This document shows positions 47,290 to 58,651 of a stretch of DNA of 64,000 bases, in pieces (the first letter of the stretch is position 1; each line of letters opens with the position of its first letter). Source of the DNA: Rhyzopertha dominica (lineage: Eukaryota > Arthropoda > Insecta > Coleoptera > Bostrichidae); the NCBI GenBank assembly GCA_025024175.1, contig QCXZ01000001.1, positions 22,630,001 to 22,694,000 on the forward strand, written 5' to 3'. Below the pieces are notes generated by a model. It was not told the DNA's origin. It searched no databases and saw only the letters and a program-made list of their open reading frames with translations. Made by a program: the position numbers and the translations under genes.

Positions 47290-50050
47290 GACGTTTAAGA
47301 AAAGAAAGCAATGTATCTACAACAGTATTTGGGGGTCCAGAATATAGAACATAGTATTGCTAGAATAGATGGTAAAACCCCGAGAGTAGTTAACGACAGT
47401 TTAAGTTTGAGGATTTAAAAAAAAACGGGAGAAACGAAATCTGATCATAGGAATCTATTCTATTCGCTGCACTTAACATTTTATACCGGCCGTTGAAATA
47501 TAAAATATATTCTTTAATAAACCCTAACAAAACAAAATTTCGCTTAAATTTTGTATAGGTATAAGGAAACAAATCCATTCTGTCATAAAGAAGAAACAAT
47601 TGAAAATCTACATATGACAGCTACCTAAAATCCATATGAGGCTATCATTTAATCTTTTACGATCGTTTTTGATTCAACCTATTCTAATTATTTTGGTAAG
47701 TCGTACTAAAATAATAATATTACACCAATGCACTGACAAAAAAAATTCGCTAACTCATCTGAACTTTATTTATAGAAAAATTGGAACTTGTTTACCTAAT
47801 TCTTAGAGACATGGAAATGAATAATAAAGTTAAAACTAATAACGACCTATGATGTAGTAGCAGTCTTAACGTCAAGGTCATTAATTTGGTACAGGCAAGC
47901 TGATGACGGTGTAATACCTCTCGAAGTACAAAACTTTTGATCGAAGATGATTCCTGCTATATAACATTCTCTCAAATAAATCTTATTTGGAATCCGGTTT
48001 TTTGCTTTCTATCGAATAGAATTAATAGTAATTTTTGCCAACGTTAGATTTCCAGCCTCTATGACGTTTATTGATGATTAGATTAGTCACTGAATCTGCT
48101 AAGAAATACGTATGTATAGGTGTATGCCTACTGGCCGAACGGTACATTTAATTTTGTTAATAAAGTATGAACAATTTTTTATGTTCTGTATCCTTAATAA
48201 CACGAAGAGCTACATAGCTACGAAAAATATTGAAATTGTACGAAGTCGAATATTTTTTTATTAATGATGAGTACTGCTTCAGATTTATTTTTTTGGAAAC
48301 GTAATTTAACTACATTTATTTTGGAGCATGCGGATAGATATCACCTCTTGTCGTCGACAAGCACCAGCATCGCCTATATTATAGCGGCAACCTTTAATAA
48401 AATAGTTATTTAGCAACTTCGTACAACAAAAATTAAAATTATTACATTCGTTAGTAGATAGTATATATGAGGTACTTCCACCATACATTTAACAATATCA
48501 GTTATAGTGAATTTCAGATTTTTTGTGCCCTTAACCTTCTGAATTTCGACCGTATGCTAGATTATTTATAAATATTTGCCACACTGTCAAAGTCTTTTTT
48601 AATTAGCCATCATATTGTACTGTGATTTTTTCGCTAATAAATTGCCAACTGTGTCCGCATCCTGCAAAATATAAGGCAGCATGCAGTTTGTGGTAGTATT
48701 TTTTCTTCTATTTTCCTTCCATACCATATGCTGGTGAAAATACTAGTGAAGTATATGAACACATGTCTTCTGTATAATAAGGTTATGGTTCTTAGGGTAT
48801 AGACATCTATAATCTCGTTAAAATAACTTTATCTACCCAACGCAAAACCCAACTTTTTCGCCTTAAACAAACACGAACTGAAACAGTGTGGGACTTCTTG
48901 AAAAATTCTCACGGTATAGGTATTTGCCCGACGAACACGCCTTGCTACTTGCCGGCACGTCGTTTAATTGCAAGATTTACTGCGCTGCGTGGTAGCGATT
49001 AATTTTTTTCATGAAAATCGGAAAGAAGGTGGATAACAAACAGAATAATGTTCGTACTTATAAGGCCTACTCAAACAAATTTACTGCCGATCGGGAATAA
49101 AATCGACGAAGTATGCAAACAGAGGATGTTAATTTTGGCGCCAAGGGCGTGTTTGAAACATTTTCCGACGTAGTGGATTTTTTCCCATTGTAAATTTAGG
49201 TAATGAAGTAATGCCAGTCATAAGTACACTACTAATTAATTTAATGATTTTCAAATATGATAAAATTTATGCATCATTTCCTGTTGTTCGTCTTTCGTTT
49301 TTGATGAATATTTGTAATATTAAAAAACAAAGTCGTCCACAATCTTTTTTCCTCGTTAAAATTATCACTTGTTTTGGGATTCAGTACACCACAAAGCAAA
49401 TAAAATTGGTATGTATTTCGTTTATCGAAAGGGTTTTGAGGTGTTATATTTAAATATAAAATTTTGCATAAGCAATACCTAAGAAATTACATAAAAAATA
49501 TTTTTGGTCGCAGATTAATGTCAAATAATTAAGCACTAACTGTATGGAGCTATTTGATTGTAGTAGTAAATGTTAAATACTCGTACTTTGTATACGTATG
49601 CCCCCTGTTGTTCTTACATGCCACTTCATCCTGAAACATTTTACCTTGCATCATTTTCCCTATTGCCTTCTACCTTGCCATAGTCTCTCCTTGCTCATCT
49701 TTTCGTTCTTTTTTGCATTTTTAACGCTTCTGACTTACTTACTACACTTTCTTGGTTAGTCTTTCTTTCTCGTCCGACTAATCTCAGTTGACTTTCTCTA
49801 TTGTTGGGGTGCTTCACCAGTGCCCAGTCCTTTTTTATTTGCTTCTTTCCTGACTTACCATATTCGCCCTTACTTGTTCCAGTCCAATCCCTTAGCCTGT
49901 ATTTGATTTAATTATAGCATCTCATCATTCCTTTTCGTACGTTCATAAAGTGTTGTATTCATCTGTCAAAAAATTACTACGAACAGAGAACTTATTCTTA
50001 CTTCAATTCTAATCGACTTCGATTCTATTCCCATTCTATCACCTTAATAT
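47290..50050. other. Gene desert, nothing recognised
   Basis: No supported gene or element. 48930-49170 is somewhat richer in GC and CpG. Confidence 0.45.
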
Positions 50051-50056
50051 AATATA

Positions 50057-51563
50057 CAGGGTGTCTCTAAATTCGATGTCATAATTTCTATTGCGTGTTC
50101 CTGACGTGAATTTATGACGAAAAGTCTATATAAACGTGTGTCCGAAAGTGCTTTATTTTTGATATACAGAGTGTTGAAGTTAAACAAAAATTTTCGAATT
50201 TTTTTATTTTTTAGAGAACGGTTTTTTGAAACTTTACGAATTTTGGCAGAATGTTATAATAGATGACGGCTAACAGTCCGGCATAAAAAAATTTTCATAT
50301 CTTTAACAGAGGCAGCGTAGGGGGAGAGGCAGAGGGATTTTCTCTTTGAAAAAAAGTTGTGTGTGAAATGTCAAAAAGCTCGTTACTATATTCAGAAAGA
50401 GCAACAAATAAGGTACAAAAAAGGATCTCTTATTGCATTTCGCTAGAACGAACTGTTTTCGAGAAAATCGAGAAAATATGAATTCCTACAGGTTGGCGCA
50501 AATAGACCAAAAATTAACTTTTTTTATTTTCCAAAGAAATTGACGTTTATATGGCAACAACTCTTTGAAATTAATTGAACTATATCATTGCAAATGATCA
50601 GACATAAGGATTACCTCCATATCTAAACATTTGGGGAGGGGGATCAAGAAGTATTTTTATAAAAAGATTGTTTCCACATTTTTAAATTGTTTCAAAAATT
50701 ATGAAGATCAGTTAAAAATATTAAAATAAGAAAAATTTACTTTTTATACTGCTAAGACAAGCCATTGTTGTAAAATTAAGAAATTGCATTTTTTAAAGAT
50801 TTTTAATAACGCCAAATGCAAGTTGCATATCTAGCTTTAAAAAATAATTAGTTTATTTTAATTAATTAATTAATTTAATTTTTCTTTTTTATATTTTACT
50901 GGTCTTTATAATTATTGAAACGGTTTAAAAAATGTGGAAACATTATTTTTATAAAAAAGACTTCTTGCCCCCTCCAAATTACCGCCACTGTTTAGATATT
51001 GTGGTAATCATTGTGTCTGACCATTTATCATGATATAGTTCAATTAATTCCAAAAAATTGTCACCATATAAACGTTAATTTCTTTGGAAAATAAAAAAAG
51101 TTAATTTTTGGTCTATTTACGCCAACCTGTAGGAATTCAAGTTTTGTCGATTTTTTCGAAAGCGGTTTGTTCTAGCGAAATGCAATAAGAGGTCCTTTTT
51201 TGTACCTTATTTGTTGCACTTTCTGAAAATAGTGACGAGCTTTTTGACATCTCGCACACAACTTTTTTTCAAAGAGAAAACCCTTCTATCCCTCCCCCTA
51301 CGCCGCCTCTGTTACAGATATGAAATAATGCTTTATGCCAGATTATTAGCTGTGATCTATTATAACATTCTCCCAAAATTCGTAAAGATTTAAAAAACCG
51401 TTCCGTAAAAAATAAAAGAAATCGAAATCTTGTTTTTAACTTGCAACACTCTGTATATCAAAAATGAAGCATTTTCGGACACATGTTTATATAGACTTTT
51501 CGTCATGATTTCACGTCAGGAATACGCACTAGAAATTATGACATCGAATTTAGAGACACCCTG
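50057..51563. mobile_element. Foldback element, 1507 bp, TA target site
   Basis: The left end starts CAGGGTGTCTCTAAATTCGA and the right end is its reverse complement, with TA on both sides. The inverted arms run almost the full length (about 50057-50730 and 50888-51563), leaving a loop of about 150 bp. There is no coding capacity. A second, weaker terminal-like motif (ATACAGAGTGTTGAAG) occurs about 105 bp inside each end. The TA duplication and terminal sequence place it near the DD41D element at 58652. A transcript through it would fold into a very long hairpin. Confidence 0.9.
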
Positions 51564-51884
51564 TATATCTAACAAATAAAAACTCGAAAATTCTCCAGAT
51601 TTAGGGTGCAATCATAAAGACCATAAATGGATAGTGTGTAAAAAACTTTAACAGTGTTTTAAGGTGAAATCATGCGTGGCATCTTTACTATTTTTTGTAC
51701 CTGTAAAAATTTTGTATAAACTATGAATACGGTTTTGTCAGAAAAACGTCATGACATAAGAACTTATCAAAACAATCTACCTTTTAATGTTGAAAGTAAT
51801 TACTTCACAGAAGATAACATTTTCATTAAGAAATATACATGGTCCTTCATCTCAGCTTCCATCTTACGTAGATCAGTTATTACT

Positions 51885-51923
<39 letters not shown>

Positions 51924-52255
51924 AGAATTTATTTATATTGTAACGCGCATTTAAAAAAAATATTTTGAATTATACAGAATGTTCCAGAAAGTGTGGCAGC
52001 GTTATGATACATTTTTACGTGGTAGGTATACTATATTTTTTATGTCCGTTAAGATACCTTTTTAGTTTCTTATATATACCCAAAAAATTTTCAAATTGGT
52101 TTAGGGATTACTGTAGAAGATGAAAACAAAAAAGAATCGCATTTGATTCTTTAGTTTTAAAAATCTATAAAAAAACAAAGTGCACTCTTGATACCAGTAA
52201 TAGTAGCTGTTTATAAAATCTATCAGCGTTACTTATCAAATTTAACTGATCAGCT
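51564..52255. other. Intergenic with (AT)n microsatellite
   Basis: An AT dinucleotide run occupies about 51890-51920. Near 51974, TACAGAATGTTCCAGAAAG resembles a transposon end but has no partner. Nothing else recognised. Confidence 0.5.
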
Positions 52256-52576
52256 TATGACCTGTAGGCGTACCCAGACAACTTCTTTTAGATAGAGTCA
52301 CTAGGATGATGCCCTTAGGATCAAAATGCTAATTTAATTATATAAAATTTGATATATTGCTTCATTTATGCCACTGAACGTGATTTTTAATGCGGAGAAT
52401 GGTTAGATTAAGCTATGAATTACATGCAGCATGATATACATAAGATATAATGCTAAATAATGATCTGTGGCCTATTGTTTGTGCTGCAATTTCCATGTCA
52501 TATAGGGTTTGATTATTTTTTTATTAATGATTTAAAGTATAGATGCAAAACCGATGTTTTTTGTTTTCATTATTTG

Positions 52577-52650
52577 CAGCTATTCCGGAACGCATAATAA
52601 ATTCTGTGTAATATAAAAATATTTTCTCGAAATGCGTTCCAGAATAGCTT
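52577..52650. repeat. Short inverted repeat hairpin
   Basis: AGCTATTCCGGAACGCAT and its near-perfect reverse complement (one mismatch) are separated by about 35 bp. It is a strong local stem-loop with no assigned role. Confidence 0.7.
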
Positions 52651-52834
52651 TAAAGTCTACAAAGTATCAAAATTCTAACTTCAATAATAACTGATCTACA
52701 GAATACTGCACCTGAGATGAAGAATCCTTATATCAATCACATCAAAGTGCATACATATGTATGTAAGAATTTAATTTATCTGGAATTAAATATCATACTA
52801 CTTAACTTTAGATATACCTCATACAAGGGGGCAA

Positions 52835-52864
52835 GGGCAAGGGGGGCAGCTGCCCCCCTTGCCC
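52835..52864. repeat. Perfect 30-bp GC palindrome
   Basis: A perfect palindrome centred on GGGGGGCAGCTGCCCCCC, next to a run of ten or more C. Such blocks occur in some DNA-transposon ends. It stands out strongly in the local AT-rich sequence. Confidence 0.9.
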
Positions 52865-54119
52865 CCCCCCCCTGGACCTGGGTTGCCATCCCTGGGCCCT
52901 TCCAATTAATTATGTGTGTACACCTAAAAATTGTTTACAAAATTGTAAATGCATTAAAATATATAGGCAAGTGTATTTCACAATTTTCATCCAGAACTCA
53001 TATTTGACCCTTGCAAATGACTTTCTCTAATAAGTCGTTGTTAAATGGTTTCCAAGCTTAATCCATGCCATGTGCGTTTTGAAGCTGTAGTTTTATATAT
53101 ATAGTTTTAAAAGACTATCTTGGTCAGGATGAGTCATAACACGATTTCTGCTTAGTTCAGCTCTTCTACCTTTTTCTACAAAATTGTTCAATTAACTACT
53201 GTTATATGGAATCACATCGGAATCTGTCTTATATTCGGTGAAAACTCTAAGTTTTGTACCAAATTTCTAAATTCACATTACATTTTAACAACTAATACAA
53301 AAAAAAAACTAAAAATCCTTCCGAAATCACGTTTATGAAAGTCAATTTATTTAATATAAGTTTTAGGATACCAGTAAAAGCATTATCAGCACGAATTAAA
53401 ACCCGGTGTGTTGTTAAATATGCAATTAAATCTATTTCAGTTTATTAAATGAAGCTTAATTTGGTTAAAATATTAAGTAGTCGGTTAATTATTTCGAGCA
53501 ATGCACTGGCGATCTAAGAAGGTTGGCTTGACACATAATGCTGAGGCATTTGTCATTCTGAGTTTTAATAATGTTAGTTATCCATCGAGTCTCTTTCCCT
53601 GAGGAGTAAAAATTACTACAAGCGCATCGGTTAATGCATTAGTCTTTGATATGTGTTAATTCTGAATCAGAAATCGTACTCCTATTAGTAGAACTTTTAA
53701 GGTGAAATTTATGTTCCTGTGGTAGTTCGTATGATATCATTATACATTATGTGGATCACGGATCTTTATTCTCCCAAATAAAATGTATCCACTCACTGTT
53801 TGTTAAATGCGAGAGCGATGCAACTGAATGCGCCTCACCAGTTAGAGTTCATCCATAACGGAATTAGTAATAAAGGGGTTTTGTATGATCAGTGTACATA
53901 GAAAACATATAAATAATTTGGGTCTTTATTTCACAGAAGATGTTTTAAGTCACCTTGCAGAAAATAAACGAAGATTATTTATGGAATAAATACTTTATTA
54001 ATTACTTAAGTACCTATATCTTATAAACATTTATTAATTCTATTTATGTTGAATTATACACTACAGGACGTTCCTGCTTTGCCCGCCCCTAGACCAAAAG
54101 CTGGGTACGCCCATGACCT

Positions 54120-57100
54120 TATCCACGAAGGAATAGGATTTAAAACTCTGCTTATTTGGTTTTCGGGACAATCCAGTTTTGAAAGAACGTCAGCTCCCAA
54201 TCCTTCAAAACAGTGCAATTCTAGTAAACTGGTCGATGTCAACTAAACTTTTTCTTCTTCCAGATGAGACTGTTACTGGTTCTTCTTAATAACAGTCTCA
54301 ATTGTGAATTTTTAATAATGAGAAGGAATTCTACTCTGAAGCATAATTCAATTATGATTTTACAACTTCCGCGACTTCGAAAAAATGTAAACTAACGGAC
54401 GCTCCATTCTGAAATTGTCCAGATTGTGCTAACACTTCACTGAAGAAAGGAAACCGTAAGTGCATAGTGGAAGGCCGTGTATGGCCCGGAGCCATAAGCT
54501 ACATTAAATTAGCGCATTATCTGATATTTTTCATCCGCTGTGTTTGTGGCAATGAAGCGCTGTTAGGCGACCGATTGTTTGTTAAAAGCCCACCTAATTG
54601 GTAAAACATACAATTTTTCGAGTTTACATTACATTATAAAAATAAGTGAGCTAAAATGTAGGAAGAATAAGCGGTCTATTGTGACGGGATTTGTATAAAT
54701 TACGGGGTGCCCAGTTTGAGGTAAGTGGATTATTCGCTGGCCAGCAGTTTTCTCTGAGAATGCTGGATTCCTCGTCAATGAATGGGTTCGTGTACCGTTG
54801 AGGCCGTCGGGTGCTCCGGCAGTCCGGACGTCGACCAGGTTTTTCTTTCTGAGACCACTTATTAGGCTAAAAACTCGAGCGGATGACGAATACCGGAAGG
54901 GTCGTTAAAACTTACAACAAAAGGATATGTTTAATTTACAAGAAAGGTGCTCCTTGTTCGTTGCTCGCTTTAAAATAAGTATTCATGGCGAATCATAAAA
55001 TTCCCTAATAGAGCACTATTGAAGCTGCCGTCACACAATGAGGATGTTTTAATCGCAAAATGAGTCAAGTACAACGACGTTCATTCGTTAAAATAATGTC
55101 TCGTAACATGGACAACAACAAAGTCTTTTTTGACTCCATCGGCGGAGAATACGTTAGAATTTTTGTTTGTTTGAAACTGAAATTGCTTAAGGCACGTCCT
55201 ATTCTATAAAAAATATGTTGATTTTGCATAGAGGTCAAATCGTTTCTGAAGTTTTAGTGATTATTACTATGCGTGCTTTGTGAAGATGAGAAGTGTCAAA
55301 CTCACATTGCAGGTTAGTCCCCGCCATCTACAGACTTCTAGATACAACATAAACCAGTGACGTATAAGTATATTATTCTGTTATGTTTAACTTGTAGCTT
55401 TCTCACTTCTAACTTGNCTCATTTCTATATATCTAACTTGCATCAGCTAAAATTATGACAGACCAAAATTTCCAAAGCTTCTTTTTTCTACTCGGAAATC
55501 TGGCCTATTCATGGGCCCGTCTTTGAGTCCTTTGTTAGCTGAATTATTAATGAATAAAACTGAAAAATTCTTTGAAATTGAACTTTTTATTTTTGTATTT
55601 TCTGGTATCGTTATGTAAATGATTTCTTGTCCCATTTTAGAGACACAATTGATGATCTTACTAAATTCCTTACTAATATTAATTACTACAGCACTCGCTT
55701 TTTATATTTTAAGATCACAAGTTACACATTCTCTCTGTTTTTACCTATCGAACATACCGCAGTTTGTGAATCATGTTTTATTACTCTAAAGACATTTTAA
55801 TGAAAATTGTGAATCGACTCTACCCATATTCCTAAACCATCTGCAGAATTCTATGCTTCTCTCGCAGTCACTAGCATGCAGAACTTGTGACATTGACAAT
55901 TTGTATGGATATAATGCGTTCTTTTTTAACACTTACATTAGTATGCTGCGATGTTCTGCTGTTCCTGTTCCTGCCACAGCTTGCCTTACTGAAACCGATG
56001 GATTTCGAAATATGCAAACTAACACATTTGTGTCTGCAACTTCATTTGTTTGATTTTTACTGAAAGAGCACAAATTTCTAAACTATCATAAAATCTCTCA
56101 GATGTAGACAAGGAGCCCTGACGTTCCAAATATTCTTGCGCATCTTGGACAACGTTTAAATTACACCCTAAATAACTCTCGAAAATATTGCGTTTTTCCA
56201 AGTTTCAAGAAGTCATTAAAAAAATTAGTTTTTTAACTAAATGTCCTAGTATAAAGGATTGACATTTAATTAATTGGTCAACGGCTAATTACGTCGTTCA
56301 AAAATGGTCGATTTTTGAAGTGTAAGCCAACTATGGTTTCAATACGACGTACCTCAAAAATGACAGTTTATTCGATTTACTCGAAAAATAAGCAATATAT
56401 TTTTAGTTTGTTCGTAAACCATCATAATTTGTAGCAATTCTGTTTTGCAAATATACAACCAGTACTTGGGCTCGACAACACGTACAACTAATTGTTTATA
56501 CCAAATTACTATTTCATTTTTTTCGGCACACACATGCAAAAACTTCACAATTGCACAATCGTTTAAATTAAATATGAACAAGTTGAACGTCATTACTGCA
56601 ACCTAGGAGAACTTTTTCTGAATATCTCTGAACGACTTCAACCATATTTTATGTTGTCAACGTCCTTTTCAGTCATCTGTCGTTATTTTAGCAAACTCTT
56701 CTTGATCAGCTTTCCAGCATTTNATTTAAATGCACCATCATTGTTTTTAATACTTGCCCATATTAATTCTAGTGCTCAAGCTTGTTTTGTGTAAAGTTTG
56801 ACAGTTTGCTAACTAACGTTACTTCAACAGAAATGTCACACAAGCTGGCATTGCGTTATCAAAAAAGGATATTCAATGTTGTTGTTCCATAAACATTTTA
56901 AAACGACTGTCAAATTTGTGGTGCAAAATTAAAAGCGCTACTTCAGTATAAGTCTGTTATTTAAAAATATTTTATTTTTATATTGAAAATAACTGCTCTT
57001 AAATTTATTGCGTGTTTCTAATCCTAAAAGTTAAGTTAGTATCGAATATTTCCAAAAATGTTTTCGAATTCGAAAACGGGTACTACTCTTTTAAATAATA

Positions 57101-57900
57101 GGTTAAACATACAGCTATTTTCTAAATACAATCATCAGGGAAATAAATATTTTCTTAATCGCTACGTGACACATTTCGTTATTTATTATATTAATATTTG
57201 AAAATATCAAATAGTAACTGCTTGTTTTGTTTGTCAAACTGTTCATAACAATGCCTATTAAGCCCAACCACATAAGAAATTCTTACATGCTGCTTTTTTT
57301 TAATGGTTCTAGAATACGATTTTAAATTTAGTGGGTACTCAGCAATTTTTATTAAAAACGGGTTTGCACCCTACCATCAGAAGTCGTTATTAACCCTGAT
57401 CAAACGCTTAGAAATCCACTGGTAGAGAACGCTCTAGGCACTGGCAACCCGGATATTTGCATGAGTTTTGCAAAGCAAAAAAAAATTATCAAAATTACAT
57501 AATTTTCTCAACCAATCAACATCGCCACGGATTGCATAAGGTTTTCTACCAAAATGTAATGAGATGCAGGCTGCAATTGCGATGTTGTCATAGAGTATAA
57601 TCCTACTGTATTGACTAAAACATGGCTTAATGATGAAGTTTTAAATTCTGAGTATTTTGATGCAAGATATAACATGTATCTGAAAGATTGATCTACGACA
57701 ACCTGTGACAAATCTAGAAAGGACAGTGTGCCCATTCAGTCCACAAATCGCTTGTGTCTTATTTAGTGTGTTTTGATTTTGTTTTAAACGAATAGTTGTG
57801 GGTGTGCGTTCAATTCTGCAGTATGTTTTTCACCACTGAATCTTGCTCTTTCGCTTCGAGTCCGAGACTTGCCTGAATTCTATTCTCCATTTATGAGCAT
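54120..57900. other. Gene desert with one GC-rich patch
   Basis: Only short open frames. 54690-54900 is relatively rich in GC and CpG, a possible regulatory island. Nothing else recognised. Confidence 0.45.
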
Positions 57901-57904
57901 CATT

Positions 57905-58560
57905 CATTCGTGGTGGTGTACCATTTCTAGATACAAAAGTAATACGTCAAAATATAAAAATTGTTTTAGATTGGTATCAAAAACCTACCTCTTCAGGCAG
58001 ATATATAATTTGTTTTCAAATCACTCAATTGCAATTAAAATTAACTTTATTAGACAAATGAAAGAATTTAAAAAATATCACATCCATATTACATTAATAA
58101 GAATTAAAAAAATGAAAAATAGGTTACTTCAACATTCTTACCCACAAAATTTGATAAACAAATTTTATTTTTTACCAATGATATTTTGTTGTATATAGGC
58201 TGTAGTAGCAAGAAAACCATGATTCTCAAAGTAATAACACAGAAGTATTTCGGATTGGATCTCTTCCAAACATTACAGGTTTAATAACAAAATGTATTAG
58301 AAGTTTTCAAAATGACGGTATTAAAATAGCATTAAAAAATTTCAAAGGAGGTTCAAACTTATTTAGCAAATTAAAATCAAAAATTCCATTACAATATTAA
58401 TCGAACGTTGTTTATTCTTTAATTTAAAATGTGAAACTTGTGGCAAAATTTATGTGAAAGATGTTTTAAGACATCATCATCAAATAAATTGGAATGAAGT
58501 CAAAATTGTAGAATTGCATTAGAAATAATCGTTTAATTTTAGAAATTTACCAAATTATTC
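57905..58560 (+). pseudogene. Penelope-like element RT-to-endonuclease remnant
   Basis: Across shifting frames the plus strand shows VPFLDTKVIRQN and DWYQKPTSSGRYI (about 57920-58004), the signature block of Penelope reverse transcriptase. FSNHSIAIKINFIRQMK follows, then NRLLQHSYPQNLINK, an IGSLPNITGLITKCI linker (58251-58295), and a FNLKCETCGKIYV start of the GIY-YIG nuclease (58420-58460). The nuclease is truncated, and many frame changes are present. The DD41D transposon begins 90 bp after it. Confidence 0.65.
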
Positions 58561-58651
58561 CCCCCTAAATACGAAGAGTTTAATATAATATAATTTGATT
58601 TAATAAATAAACGAAAAAACCCGAAAACTCTTGTGCCAAGTATCTAGTATA

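Larger units (their letters stand above)
52262..54116. mobile_element. Possible hAT-type relic
   Basis: GTAGGCGTACCCAGAC (52265) and its inverted counterpart GCTGGGTACGCCCATG (54100-54115) share an 11-bp inverted core, GGCGTACCCAG, seen at the ends of some hAT elements. Between them is the G/C-rich palindrome at 52835-52864, and nothing coding. The evidence is weak because the shared core is short. Confidence 0.25.

Noticed and set aside
51974..52060. Possible transposon left end (TACAGAATGTTCCAG)
   Set aside because: No inverted partner or target duplication could be found.
55853..56053. 66-codon frame with several Cys
   Set aside because: Short, without a recognised motif or splice context; indistinguishable from chance.
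57508..57735. 75-codon minus frame
   Set aside because: No domain recognised and no supporting context; likely chance in AT-rich DNA.
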